Of a stretch of DNA of 64,000 nucleotides, positions 43,745 through 56,793 are shown one piece after another (position 1 is the first letter of the stretch; each line of letters opens with the position of its first letter). The stretch covers positions 372,001-436,000 of the forward strand of contig JANVFP010000027.1 in NCBI GenBank assembly GCA_027919835.1, written 5' to 3'. The notes under the pieces are model-generated. The model worked only from the letters and a program-made list of their open reading frames with translations, had not been told where the DNA came from and made no database searches. Origin of the DNA: Lentinula raphanica. Its lineage: Eukaryota > Basidiomycota > Agaricomycetes > Agaricales > Omphalotaceae. Position numbers and translations under genes: made by a program.

Positions 43745-45951
43745 TCAATCTAAGTCACTCCTTCCTCTCGACCTCGACCTCGAGCTTGACCTCTCAGATT
43801 TCCGAGGAGACAAATACGCCGGTGGTGGCATCCCGGGGACATCCATAATCTCCACTCCGTCGACTCTTTCTCCGACCTTCGGAGGAGGAATCCCATGAAT
43901 CGTCGTATCACCCCCGTCGTCATCCTCTCGTGAATCATCATAGCCCGCGATCGACATCGACGAATCAACCGCATAGATATCGTCTAGTCCCAACTGAGCA
44001 TGATGCAAGTCGGAGCTGAGTTGAGGATATCCATAGCCATAGCCTAATCCATGCCCATACCCATGACTCTCGCTGCCGAGCGCAGAACTCTGTCGTTTCC
44101 AACTCTTCCCTCGAGTCTGGATGTCGTGCGTGTACGAAGTCGATGTGGGTGAGTACGGGTAGGAAGTTCCGGGGGATATCGGAGGTTCGTATACTAAAGT
44201 GTTTTCACCTTCGAATCCCTCGTAGGTCGTGGCAAGGGTACTGTTCCGACTGAGGCGTTTTCCTTTCTTGACCATCGTCGGCTCGATAGAGAGATTCGGA
44301 CGGCTATTAGTACTCGTTTCACCTGGTCTCTCCCCATCCACACTCGGTCGCATGAGATGTCCCAAGCTGCCAACATATACGGTGGACGTGGAAGCCTGGG
44401 GATGCGCAAGACCTAGTCCGTATGAAGATCCTCCTTTAGTGGTGATCGTGTGAGGGTACGAAGAGGTGGCGATAGTCGATACTGATGGTTGTGAAGCGTG
44501 AGAAATAGATCGAGGGAAGTCATTGTGGTCCGTAGAAGTAGAAGCTGGAAGATCATGACCCGAGACAGAGATAAACTCTCCTAAGATACGACTGTGAGTA
44601 GATGAGTAAAAAATGGAAAATCAAAATCTTTCTCCACCTTGAAGGTCTTCCTCTCGAACATCCGCAAGGTCATCTTCTACATCATCCATTTCTCCTCGTA
44701 CATCAACAACCTCGTCCAAATCCGGATGATAAGTCGTCGTTCTGTTACCACTATTCGTCGAAAGATTGCGGCTTGGACCGACAGGACCTGTTCCACCCAA
44801 CAGAACAGCGGACGAAACGGAAGGACGTCTGCCATGAACAGGTTCCGCATAATGAGATTCAGCCGAATCTTGCCTCGACAAGAGGCTTGTACTGGAGGAT
44901 AAACCAAGAAGACCGGCAGCACCGATGGAGTTTTCCCTCCTCATTCCTCTACGCATGAGCTCGCTGTCCGCAACAGGCAACGGTTTACCTCTGTTCTTGA
45001 CCACGTCTTCATCCAGGTCATGTATCCCGGCAGGTACGGATGTACCAGCAGAGGAAAGAGATTGAAGATCATAAACAGTGCCACGGATCACGGATTGAGT
45101 CTGGGTACGGAGCGTGAGAGCATTGGGACGCGTGAATGGGTACTTCGGCGTCGTCGTCGTTGTCGAAACATGCGAGTCGACAGTGCCTTGTCTGAACTGA
45201 TCACGTTCATAGCCTTCTTCGGACTGGAACGGGTTCTCTATCGGAGATTCGCAGCGTGTGGGCGCGTATACGTGGGCGTCAGAGAATGGATTGGCAGGGT
45301 TCGAGGTAGGCGTGAGATATGGCGAGTGAGGTATTGGAGAAAGAGACCTTTCGATATTCTGGGTCTGGAGAAGGGAGGCTTGTGATGCAGCGGCAAGTGG
45401 ATGTATCTGATTTATCAATTCGTCAGCTAGATAGTAGTTTGAGAAATAGATGAAAAACTCGCCTGTCCCAATGCTCCTCTTACCGGCTCGCTGAACTGCC
45501 AAACTCCATTACTGAGTCTCGTCGCTATACGCATATTGGCTCCTGGTGTATGAACGAACCTCGGACCGTCGCCGTCAGTGGTAGAATCCGGATTGAATGG
45601 AGTGATTTTTGCTGCAAGCGATTTACTTTGGGATAGGTCGGATTTACTTCGACCAAGACCACCACCGTTCAACGTCAAACTCCTTCGTAGAGCATCTGCG
45701 ATTCCAGGACTGCTTCCGTTTGATTCGTTAGCATGCATTTGCGGCGGTACTGGCGTAGCAGGTGCCTCTTCCTCATAAGGCACTTTTGGTTTCATCTTAA
45801 CCGTCCACCAGATAATCAATCCAATTCCTATGATTCCTAGAACACCAAGGACTGCTCCTGCAGCAGCTAGTCGGTGTGAGTTCGAGCCAGAGTCATCTGC
45901 GAATGATGAGCTAGAAGACGAAGGAAAAATGGAGCTGGTAGACGTGGCCAT
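43745..45951 (-). CDS. Single-pass membrane protein with long Ser-rich tail (697 aa)
   Basis: Three exons: 45951-45463, 45406-44638, 44580-43745. The first intron has a GC donor (CAG|GCGAGT), the second GTGGAG...TCTTAG. Residues 1-30 are Ser-rich (MATSTSSIFPSSSSSSFADD), followed by a transmembrane helix at about 34-54 (AAGAVLGVLGIIGIGLIIWW), a basic stop-transfer VKMKPK and some 640 residues of Ser/Thr/Pro-rich tail with acidic DDVEDDLADVREED, a Gly/Tyr run (GYGHGLGYGYGYP) and an RS-rich end (SERSSSRSRSRGRS). The layout resembles fungal Mid2/WSC-like surface proteins, but there is no cleavable signal peptide or cysteine domain, so this is an analogy only. Confidence 0.75.
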
Positions 45952-47330
45952 TACAGGTCGTTGATCCAACAAGCCTTGAGTGAATGGTTGACTCGAATGC
46001 TAGCTGCTATGACTAAAGACGTGTTCGAAGTAGCTGTAAGGACAGTGAAGGTTGAAAAGACTCAAACGAAATACGTGAGCTGGACGTTGACGAGTAGGAG
46101 ACAGCAGCAAGGAGCCTGTCCAACTGAGGTCCAATTTCCAACTTCAAGTCAATTCCGCCGGCAGCGGAGTTTGGAAATATCAGAAAGATAAGATAAGATA
46201 GCATTTCGGTTGATAAGATAACATGTTTTCGTGATCATTGAAGCTCAAGACTCGAGTCAACAGACGTCCTACATGCACAATCTACACTCTACCCCAATTG
46301 ACCTAGTACAGAACTTGGAAGCCTCAAAATTGAGAAAGCTGTCCTCTTTGGATTTCTGAATTCATAATGACACCCGTTACATCTGGCGTAGACAATGTTG
46401 AAACCTTGATGATCCCGGTCTGATTGATTCGAACTCCTTGGAAATGCTGGCAGTATTTTTAGTGCTTGAATATTAATGAAGCTTACTCATTGTTTCAGAA
46501 TTACAGCTCGCTATGCTGGACGAGTACTATAAGTAGAGTTCAGACGTTAGTGGCCGCCGTTCCAGGCCGTTGCACACAGTTGCACTCCACCGCTTTAGCC
46601 TTGTGACTGTTTCCGTATGATACCTAGCGTTCGTTGGATCAGATAGGTACGATGGCATTGATCTGCTGTGCGCGACATATCCTGGGATAGCCGGTCGTAA
46701 GACTAGTGATTTGTGAGGGGGCATGGCATTCCGGCCAATGTTACATCGATGAATTCATTCATTGAATAGAGGTTTTTGATATCATGTTGCTGCTAAAGAG
46801 ACTGCACAGGTCGTGCGTCGTGAGTTATCTGACGCCCAGTGCTCTTACAACAGCGAGTGGGAGATTCCTTGCCCTCGATTCCTCGAAGCTCGAAACTTGT
46901 CCCTGATCGTCCTCCACAAAAAGTGCAAAAATGCGGAGAAATTCGATGACGCACCGAAGTCAACGGTGGCCGCTGGTGCCTGACGGAAAAACAACGCGGA
47001 GGCCGACCTAGGCCGACTCCGAACTGTTGTTTTAGGGGCTAAAAATAGTATGGCCGCATCGCCATAATCGCCGCTCCAACGTGTACACATCAACCCTCAA
47101 AATTTGGTGATGATATTCATATATAAGCCTACTCAAACATCGAGCTAAGGCCTTTCTTTCCCTCCTCAGACAGCTGGTTCACTCTTTCTCTTTCGACTCT
47201 CCGCTGGCACGGAGAAATCATCGCCTGGTATTCGCGACTCTAGTGTATTCATCGCGTCGAACAAATTTACCGCTTCATATTGTTCTTTCGAAATTCGCGG
47301 TAAAAGCAAACCACTATACATCGCGAAACC
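45952..47330. other. Divergent intergenic region
   Basis: It lies between the minus-strand membrane-protein gene and the plus-strand kinase-like gene. Apart from the TATA element at 47120 no feature is recognised; open frames here are short shadows. Confidence 0.4.
47120..47127 (+). promoter_or_regulatory. TATA box of the kinase-like gene
   Basis: TATATAAG lies 204-211 bp upstream of the ATG at 47331, in an otherwise mixed sequence. Confidence 0.45.
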
Positions 47331-48611
47331 ATGTTTTTCAGAATGACCCCTCCTTATGTATTGGCTCTTTGGATCATCAGCTGCAATCTCTTCGTCGGCG
47401 CTGCACCGCTTCCTGTGCGTGCGTCGATGATGACTGGTATGGTACGTACAAGACCTGAGAGCTCGCAAGCTCAGGTGTACTCGAATGAGGGTGCACAAGT
47501 ACAACTTTCTGCACCATCGCTCGTCACACCGCCCATTCCTCAGCCGCCTCCTGCGCCTCCTCCTCCTTCTTCTTCTTCTTCTCCACCAAGCACGAACGCT
47601 TCCCGTCCATTGAAATTCACACTTCCGGTAAGATTCTATTTCGAGAGTATCTTCAGTACGTTGATGCTCAGGTATCATTTGCCAGAACTGGGTTACGGCC
47701 CCTTACCCTCGTTCGCTCAAGCCAGAGGATTTCAAGGACGTCTTCAGTAAGCTCTCTAGCCAAGACCATCCAAATCACTCGGCTCAACTAACCTTCCTCT
47801 AACCTTCCTCTTCAGGCACTCCTTTACAAGGCCTCACCCTCGCTCAGAAGCATTCCGCCATGGGTAACAACAACGCAGGAGTCTACAGCGTAGCCTCTTT
47901 CGACCCTTCATTCGCCCAGCTCTTCCCCCTTCCATCGCTGCGCAAAACATCGACCCGAGCCGACTCCTCGTCAAAGTCCTCAAAGCCATCGACGACGACA
48001 TGATAGCAGAGGTCAAAGCTCTCAAAATCGTCGGTCAGTTCGTCGCTTCGGGCTTGATGAAGCTCCCCGTCGCACGCTCGAACGAGTTGGGGAAAGTGAA
48101 ACGGGGTTTGAAAGGTGGACATACTCGCAGGGATGCAGCCTCAGGCAAGAACGACGGAATTGATTCAGTCGAAGACGGGTTCGAGCTCAAGCCTGTCATC
48201 GTGATGCTCAAAATGCCTGGTAAACCTCTCACTCTCGTTCCCGAGTTCGTTTCAGAGACGGATCTGGAAACCAAGAGACAGATGATGAGTGATACATTGT
48301 CGTTGATGTGCGACCGCGTTGGCGAGCTTGCGTTGCAGCACAGATTTGTTCATCGGTAGGCATGGTTATTCGTTGACGAAGCTGGGCTTACGGTGCTGAT
48401 TTCTCTGCATCGATCCTGTCGTCGTCGAATTCTTAGTGACAACATCATCGGAAACATTCTTGTTATCAACGAGGGTACTCAGATTGTGGACGTTAACGTG
48501 ATTGATTGGGGAGGAAAGTTTCTGTCGTCTATTAGCGATGATGTGACATGGGACGACCTTATGGGTTGGTGCCACAGACGATGGGCTGTCTATGTCTGGG
48601 AAGATGGGTGA
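47331..48611 (+). CDS. Secreted protein-kinase-like protein, with a 1-nt frameshift at a C run
   Basis: Exons 47331-47627, 47686-47746, 47816-48355, 48437-48611. A hydrophobic segment near the N-terminus (MTPPYVLALWIISCNLFVGA, preceded by four residues) is a signal peptide; a Pro/Ser linker follows. A diverged kinase fold is suggested by LLVKVLKAI (Lys of the N-lobe), EVKALKIV (helix C Glu), VIVMLKMPGKPL (hinge), HRDNIIGNILV across the last intron (catalytic loop) and VIDWGG in place of DFG. Exon 3 changes frame at CCCCC (47925-47929): one more C would join SFAQLFP to SIAAQNIDPSRLLVK. This is either a real frameshift or a homopolymer base-call error. Without correction the product lacks the kinase-like domain. 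Confidence 0.65.
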
Positions 48612-50753
48612 GTTGTTGGGTTCGATAGATCCTGCGATTCGTAACTGATGCTGTCTGGCAAGCCTCTGACCTGATCATTCGTTTGCGCCACCCACTATGG
48701 CTCCTCGCTCAGCTGCCATAGTACTCTGTCATTTAAATGTCGTGTATTGTCATTTTTTATGACTTTGTATCTCCAAGAGGTACCTTTGTTATTCTAGACT
48801 TCAGTTTCAATGTCGCTCTTGATTCATCTTTGAGGAAATTAGTGAGATGAATTTGGAAAAGATTACCAAAACATCGGTTTTGAGGCACGACCACAAGGGT
48901 GAGCAGTCTAGAAGAACTTTAGTCTGCGAATGCACACTCGCAGTAGTTCTCCTAAGCATCGAACATGGAGCCATGTCTTGCTTTCGCACGTAAGCATTCA
49001 CGCTCAAACGCTAGAACTTTGCAAATGTACCTGTTGAATGTTTGAGAGCGCGAATGAACGGATGAACTGTAAGGCAATCCGCGTTGCTGATAATCCTTGA
49101 GATTTCACCTATCGGACGATATATCCTGAAAACTGGTACCACTTCAGGTCATGCACGGTCGGGGGATAGTGTCCACTTCCAACAGTTTCATGGACTCATC
49201 CGAATGTCGGACTAGACCCAACAGTAAGTAATTTGCGTGAGTAGACCCAAATTTAGCAATGGTGTGCGCCGCGATGAATACGCATAGATACAGTGACTAC
49301 TCACGAACGTCATGAGTATCATCCCGGTAAGATCGAGTACTGGGTTTGAGATTCCCATCTGTGGTTTTGACGAACGGATTCGAAGATCAGTGATCGTACC
49401 TTCAAGAAAATGCCTCGAACCCTCGGCAATGGTGATATTGGAAACTTCTGCTACAAAGTATGAGCTTGAAGATGTGTTCTCGCTCTCGCGATATGGATGA
49501 CGAGCACACAAGCTAGTCCTCACGCGGCCGAAGATCGTGTGTGCATACAAACGCACTAGTAGCATTCAGGAACAAGCGGAAAGAGAGTCCAGCAGGAAAG
49601 GGTTATTCAAAGGCAATCTTCGCATCACACCTACAGCAGTCAATCCTTCGGTACCGCTTGCACCACAAGGTTTGAGAAAGGTACGAGAACTCTGGATGAT
49701 TGAAAATGTCAAAATTTTGAGGTGAGTATGCCACAACTGATTGTTCGATGTCGGGGTTGAAAATTTCCTCTGGACTGAACAGAAAGAGCTATAATTGTGC
49801 CTGCGTTGAGTGTGGATATCAAGATAACATCTTTGTAATCGTATAATCGTATGCGATGATCTTATTGACGTCCCGAGGTCAAAGATGAGAGTTAGCAAGA
49901 AGCTTTCAAGGTGAACGGCCAGCCTGAGAGAGTGTGAGCAAGACGTTTCCCGCGACGTCACCGTGAAATTGATGTCCTACCGCTATACGAGCTGCCGATG
50001 AATGAGGCTGGATAATCCTGATTAGTAGCATGAGATTCGTCATTCGGTGACTTATCTTCGGCGAGCTTGAGCTTGGGCGTTTGATAAGTACGAATGTGCA
50101 CGAAGCTCGCGCAAGTGCCTCATTTCATCAAAGATGGAAGTCAGCATTTGAGAATCAGCCAGAAAAGCGGAGAGTGCTGGATTGTGAGTGGTGGAAAGAG
50201 GTTGGGGCATGTGCACCAAGAACTTCGTTGTGGTACAAAGTCAGACCACAAAAGTCGGTCAAAGCGAGTATTATCAACGTTTCCCGCGATCACGTGCTAG
50301 AAATCGAGCTTCGTCCGCCAGGCGCCTGCCAGCGCCAATCCTATTCTCCTTGTAAACTCCCTCGAACAACGATCTCGTCTCACAGTGCATCCCTCGTTCA
50401 AATATACATGTCAAACCAATGATTTGCTGACTTCATTTTGTCAAAGATGCTGCCGTTGGGTCTGTCACCGCGGCTCTCCATCAAGGTTTTTTTGTCGACG
50501 TATATGTCCGTCCAAACTTCAATCAACAACGGGTAGTCTGCCAACCATATTGGTGAAGTGGATGCTCGTCCTGGTGCGGTATTGATATCCGTGAAATTTT
50601 GTCTAATGAGTAGACTTCCCACATTTCTTTTTACAGGTACACCTGTGCCTTAACGAGGTGACCATACACCGTACCTTTGGTTCATCCGGATTCATCCAGC
50701 GCCTTCAACTGCTACTGTATTACTTGCGGTATACTCTCCCTGGGCTTTTGGCG
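48612..50753. other. Intergenic, no confident gene
   Basis: Opposing frames at 49212-49961 (minus) and 49537-49725 (plus) look partly protein-like, but neither forms a spliced model nor shows a domain. Promoter sequence of the laccase lies at the right end. Confidence 0.35.
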
Positions 50754-50760
50754 TATAAAA
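50754..50760 (+). promoter_or_regulatory. TATA box of the laccase gene
   Basis: TATAAAA lies 60 bp upstream of the laccase ATG (50814), a usual distance in fungi. Confidence 0.65.
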
Positions 50761-50813
50761 ACCTTCGAGTATCTACGGAATGACCCAAGCCAGTTTCCTC
50801 TCCCAGATTTTCG

Positions 50814-53800
50814 ATGACTCTCATCGTCTCCTTGCCACTGATTGCTCAACTTGCTCTGGGGGCTCTTGCCGCCATTGGGCCTGTAACAGACCTGCATGTC
50901 GTGAACGAATTCATTCAGCCCGATGGATTCAACCGCTCTTTCATCCTTGCTGAAGGTGTCTTTCCTGGCCCTTTGATTTCAGGCAATAAGGTCTGTTCGT
51001 GTTTATACGCTCTCCAATCTGTTGCTAACGTTGAGTGGACGTGATTTAGGGCGACAACTTTCAGATCAATGTGATCAACGAGCTCACAAACGATACCATG
51101 CTCCTGAGTACTTCCATTGTACGTGTTTAATGCTACTTGTCGGTGATCATTCAAACCTTCACCGCATCGTAACGTACGTAGCACTGGCATGGAATCTTCC
51201 AAGAGGGAACGAATTGGGCCGATGGGTACGTTGAATTTCATTCCGTACTGTACTTTTGATTCATCATTGACTATCTGACTAGACCGTGAGTCGGTACTAC
51301 TAGTCAATTCTTACCCTGTATTGACGCTTTCCAAGTGCGTTCATCAACCAGTGTCCAATTGCCTCAGGGAACTCCTTTTTGTACGACTTCAATGTTCCGG
51401 ATCAAGCAGGGGTAATGTAACTTCCTACCTATGACCGACTCCACTACTAACAACTCGTTCAGACTGTGTGTCGCTTCCTATATTAGATACTTGTTTCGTA
51501 CTCACAAAGCTTTAGTTCTGGTACCACAGCCATCTAGGTATGCTATTCGCCGCCAACTCGTTATCTTGTTCTAGAAGTTGATGGTTTCTTTTGCAGCTAC
51601 TCAATATTGCGATGGTCTTCGGGGACCACTCGTTGTATATGATCCTGAGGACCCGTATCTTTCGCTCTATGATGTCGATGATGGTCAGTTCCTGTCCCCT
51701 GTCCTTTCGATCAGACTACTGAGTTCGTCATTTCTCCTAGATTCTACCGTTATCACCCTTTCGGACGTGTAAGACGCAGTGTCTTTTTCTGTTCTGCGAG
51801 TACTCATACAAATTTCATCTCGCACAGATATCGTAGGCTTCATCATGTTCTGTCCGCTCTACTATCCTGGACACTTAATCTTTCCCAGACGTTCCTGCAA
51901 CTCAGATAGTTGGTGTAGCGTAAGTTGGCGGTATCTATATCATCTTGCGTCAAATGATGATGGTTAACCTCTTCTCCTTAGGACTTCCGATGCAACACTT
52001 ATCAACGGTCTAGGTATAGCTCATTAGTCGATTTTGACTACAGCAATTGAACAACTATATACAGGACGCTATCTCAACGGACCGACTGACGCGCCATTGG
52101 CTGTGATCAGTGTAACGCAAGGCAAACGGTGAGTGTTACCGTTACATAGGAAGTCAGACTCGTTCGTCGAAACTGACGATTATTCGCAGTTACCGTTTTC
52201 GCTTAGTATCTATATCTTGCGATCGTAGGTCTTCCTCGGATACTTTAACAGCGGCATCTGTAGGCTGAGTCGTTCTAGCCAACTTCGTATTCTCCATCGA
52301 CGGGCATACTTTTACCGTAAGTGAAGCTCGAGGGGCTGGACAAACTTCGGACTTATCTCATCCGACTTTTCTTAGATCATCGAGGCAGATGGTGTCAGTC
52401 ATGAACCAGTTGTAGCTGATTCTGTCCAGATCTTTGCTTCTCAACGATACTCCTTCGTCGTGAGTTACATACTACTCATCGAACGACTAAACACACGTTC
52501 TGATGATTTGGGACAACAGCTCAACGCCAATCAGACTGTGGACAACTACTGTACGTGCGAAGTCAATATTATGGTCAGGCTCTCTCAATCGATCTAATGA
52601 TTCATTGATACAGGGATCCGTGCTAATCCTAGTGTTGGTACAACTGGATTTTCCGGGGGACTCAATAGCGCAATTCTTCGCTACGTCGGTGCTCCTGATG
52701 CAGATCCAGTCACTACTAGTACTGCGGATAACCTCTTGCTCGAGACAAGCCTCCATGTAAGCGACAGGTTAGGCAAACTAAGGTCTTCATTTCCTGACGA
52801 AAGAAATATCCACAGCCTCTTACAAACCCTGGTGCAGTAAGTGGAAGTTCATTAGCCGTATTTCAACAAAACTTGATGCGAATCGCATTCAGCCTGGCAC
52901 GAACACTTCCGATGGTGTGGATGTTGACCTTCGCCTGGTGTTAGGATTCGTATGTGCTCTCATTGATTGAACAAAGCCCATAATAACAATATGTAGAACG
53001 CTGGAGCCTTCTTAATCAACGGCGTCCAATTCGTACCTCCGACAGTTCCAGTTCTGCTCCAAATCCTCAGCGGAGCCACGACCGCAGGTACGCGGCTATT
53101 TGTTGAATACTGCATTCAATCGTTTACTCATACTTGTGTCACCTTTCCCAGCTTCTCTCCTTCCCTCTGGCTCTGTCTATACGTTGCCTCTGAACTCGAG
53201 TATCCAGCTCAGTTTCGATGCGTCGGCAGTTGCTGCTATTGGGGGACCAGTGAGTAACTATATTATATCTCTCATCGACGTGTATCTAAGACGGTTTACT
53301 TTACTTACCAGCATCCATTCCATCTCCACGGGGTACTATGATCACATTCCTTATCATTGTGTCTACTTTCCTGACGTTCCATATTTCAGCATACTTTCGA
53401 CGTTGTTCGACCTTCTGGAACTACCGAATACAACTACGTAAACCCTGTTCGGAGAGACACCGTCTCCTCTGGGGCTGCAACAGATAATGTGACGATCCGA
53501 TTCAACACCAATAACGCTGGCCCATGTGAGTAATGCTCCGTATCAAGCTTCATCATTGACTCACCATATCGTGTCCCTTCGAAAAGGGTTCTTACACTGG
53601 TAAGAACAAATTCATTTCCCAATAGATCATACACTGAGAAATATCGCTCTAGCCACATTGACTGGCATTTGGAAGCGTGAGTGTCAGATCTGTTATAACC
53701 TTTCTCAACGCTGACCAGAGCTTGAAGTGGTTTTGCTGTTGTACTCGCCGAGGATGCTCCTGGTGTAGCTGCTGCGAACCCAACTCCAGGTGAGCGTCGA

Positions 53801-53927
53801 ACGCGCGCTTCCGTCACGTACTCGATTTTAACTCATCATTGTCGCAGATTCATGGAATGACCTGTGCCCGATCTATGATGATTTGACTCCTGCTCAACTG
53901 GGTGGAGGAGGAGGTCCTACTTCCTAG
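50814..53927 (+). CDS. Laccase (multicopper oxidase), many introns
   Basis: The protein of roughly 500 aa starts with a signal peptide ([19 protein letters not shown]). All four copper-ligand blocks are present: [35 protein letters not shown] and [14 protein letters not shown]. The residue after the last His block (Phe at the axial position) is typical of high-redox laccases. First exons: 50814-50990, 51050-51118, 51182-51225, 51283-51285 (ACC), 51336-51411, 51463-51465 (ACT), 51516-51537; the last ends at a TAG at 53925-53927. Secreted laccases oxidise phenols with O2 reduced to water. Between STVITLSD (ending 51766) and VPATQIVG (51889 on) the usual WYH is not found; the best model inserts a 10-nt exon near 51853, or the gene is damaged there. 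Confidence 0.85.
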
Positions 53928-54129
53928 AGGAATTTATCCGCTTTTACTCTCAAATAGAGGTTCTTTCGAATGATTACTGGGTCTAAAGCAATGTATTTAT
54001 GCAAATATATATGTTTTGAATATCACTTTCCTGTCACTTCAACTTTCACAAGAAAATTCGACACCAATCATCGGAAGGCGCCTAGGCGCTAAACTTGAGC
54101 GCGTAATGATCTCCAGACTCCAGCGATTC

Positions 54130-55243
54130 ATGTCAACAATAACGCTATACACTGCTCCTACACCCAATGGCTTCAAAGTCGCCGTCTTTCTTGAAGAGCT
54201 GAAGAAAGCGTACGACTTCAAATACGAGTCAGTCTCGTTGCCACTCATAGTATTGGTGAACTTCAAGTTCACTGATAGCCCTACCTCACCAGCGTTCGAC
54301 CTGTCAACGTTGCCAAAGGAGAGCAGAAGGTGAGGCTTGCCCGGACATCTTATCCGATATCTCTTCACGCAAGGGTGGAACTGTGACTCTAGGATCCTTG
54401 GTTCATAGCAATCAACCCGAATGGTCGCATTCCCGCTATCGTGGACCACCACCGGAACAACTTTGTCGTCTTTGAGACTGCCGCAATCTTAGTCTACCTT
54501 CAGCAACACTATGACACGGAGAACAGATTTGGCTGGGATCCAAAGGAGAATCCGGATGAGTATAGCGAGATGTTGCAGTGGATATTCTTTGCCGTATGTG
54601 CAGAATCCTTGGACCTCGAATTCTGATTGATAATACCTGGTTTTGCTTAGCACGGAGGTGTAGGACCCATGCAAGGCCAACGTTAGCTGTCATCCTCATT
54701 CTCTCTGAACAATGCTGGAATCATATACCTAGTGAATCACTTCCGCAACGCTGCTTCTGAAGAAGTCCCTTATGCCTTAACACGTCAGTGTTGTCTCGTT
54801 TGACAGGAAAAAACCGGCCACAGACATTCCATTCTATCCCTCTAGGATACACAAACGAAGTCAAGCGCCTCTACGCCGTCCTTGACATCCGACTAGGTCA
54901 GGATCGGGATTATCTAGCTGGTCCTGGTCGAGGAACGTACTCGATCGCAGACATGAACGTCTTACCCTGGTCAGCCCATAATCACCACTTCACGTTATAT
55001 TAAACAACTCATCATACGGATTTCTCTATTCCAGGCTTCGTATCCGTGCTCACAGTGGACTCGAGAATCTAGACGAATGGCCGAATGTGAAGGTAAGACG
55101 CGTCATGCTGTTTTGTTTCGTTGTGTTGACGAGATGCGATCTTCTTTTAGAGATGGTGCGAAGATACGCTCAGCAGAGATGCTTGGGAAGTTGCAGGCAA
55201 CGTCGGCCGTGCGGGAGATACGGCGTCGATGTATCTCGTCTAG
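54130..55243 (+). CDS. Glutathione S-transferase, Ure2p/GTT-like (230 aa)
   Basis: Eight exons keep one frame: 54130-54227, 54293-54329, 54393-54593, 54651-54681, 54733-54783, 54846-54969, 55035-55092, 55151-55243. The N-terminal thioredoxin-like domain has [36 protein letters not shown] and [12 protein letters not shown] (cis-Pro and glutathione-binding E-T/S signature). The C-terminal domain has [25 protein letters not shown] and [16 protein letters not shown]. It conjugates glutathione to electrophiles in the cytosol, or reduces peroxides. It follows the laccase by about 200 bp in the same direction. An in-frame ATG at 54106 is an alternative start. Confidence 0.88.
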
Positions 55244-56790
55244 TGGAAGTACGCTTAGATTAAGGTTTCGACTTTCCATCCCTTCGTGCCAACAATTCGC
55301 TCATGCTTTGTAGAGACAGTCTGATGTAGCTGCGTCTATTCAATCCGATCTCCTTTCCTCGACGAAGGAACTTTACGCTGAAAGACAGTGTGTTTTGTCA
55401 AAGCGAACACAGTCTCAAACGTAGACCGCTCGCAGCAACAGAATGGCTTCTGGATGTCGCCATGAAGGCGAACGTGAACCACATAGAGAAAACCCTTGCT
55501 TCGCCAACCACGACGACGACGGAGTACGCATCAACACTCTTCCATCTGCCTCCACGTTCTTCTCTATAACACAAACCCTAGCGGCATAGTTCAAGGTGGC
55601 TACTGGCTACGAAATTTCTTTCCTCTGCTGATACACTGTATGGCTGATGAGAATCGCTGGCGTAGCACCGCCGATTGTATCTCTGATAATGCGCTCGAGT
55701 CGAAATCGCTATTGCTGGATAAGAATCTTGTCCTACGCACGCTGGGATTTGCGGTAGAGAGTATCAACTGAATGGAAGGGTGTGTGGCATGTGCAAGAGA
55801 GTACAGGGTGAGTGAGGCGATAAGTACCTTGATTTCGGGACGAGGAAACTATCCATCCGAATATTTCTCGTTGCCTCAATCGATGGGAAATCGATGCGGC
55901 AGCATATGTTCACTGGTCGATACCTTCATTTGGGAACGAAGACAATTCCCTGATATCTGTTTTTGCCTCAATCGATGAGGAGGTCGATGCATATGTTTGG
56001 AATGTGCACAGTTCGATACCTCCATTTCGGACGAAGAAAATTTCGAGACAACTTCTTTGTCTCATTCGATGCACGTCAGTCACTTAGTATGGTCGGCTGA
56101 ACAATTATTTACAGTGTAAATGAACATTCGAATGTCGATGATCTCGAACGCCTATGCAACATCATTTGCTCATTGGCGTCTATTTTTTATCGTTCTGTCA
56201 CTGCCGTCAGTTCTTATCTCAACTTTCTATTGACATACTTTCTGTATCTAGGAGACACCTGGCGACACTCGTCGATTCAAGTTCTATCCTTCACATGTTG
56301 TTTTCCACCTCCTTTGTTTGTGTTTTGGATCTCAACGGGATCTACTACAACAAACCGGCGACCGCCTGGGCTCTTCCACATTTCCCTCACTCTGATCAGT
56401 CTGCAACATCGCAGCTTTCAAAATCCCTCCTATTGTCAACTAGCATTCAGTACTACGAATACGGTCAACCGCGATGTGGTACCAGACAGTGTTCGACTCT
56501 GAGACCTTGCCACCAGGTCATAGATATTAGAGGTTGATGTAGGGTGCCCGGTATGGCGCGAATACGCAAAGGCTGTTTCTCATAACTTCAATATGAGGTA
56601 TTTTCCACTGTCCTTATTGCTCCCAGTTGATGCCCGATAGGCAATCTCCACCTGAATCACAAACGAGACAGTGACCGCTGAAGCTGAAGCCCCGTCGATA
56701 CCGACCTTTTCACGAAAAGAGCAAGATCTGCTGATAGTAACGATCTGCATGGGTTTACTTCTGGGCTTCCACAGCTTATGGAAACAGATG
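55244..56790. other. Intergenic with short tandem repeats
   Basis: No gene recognised. It holds the repeat at about 55834-56080 and the region upstream of the inverted secreted-family gene. Confidence 0.35.
55834..56080 (+). repeat. Imperfect tandem repeat, about 95-bp units
   Basis: Three units share GCCTCAATCGATG.G.A..TCGATGC, TTCGATACCT(T/C)CATTT and GGGA(C)GAAGA. The third unit is partial. Confidence 0.5.
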
Positions 56791-56793
56791 GAA

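Noticed and set aside
49212..49961. Minus-strand gene between the kinase-like gene and the laccase
   Set aside because: Two overlapping open frames exist, but no domain, signal peptide or consistent splice junctions were found.
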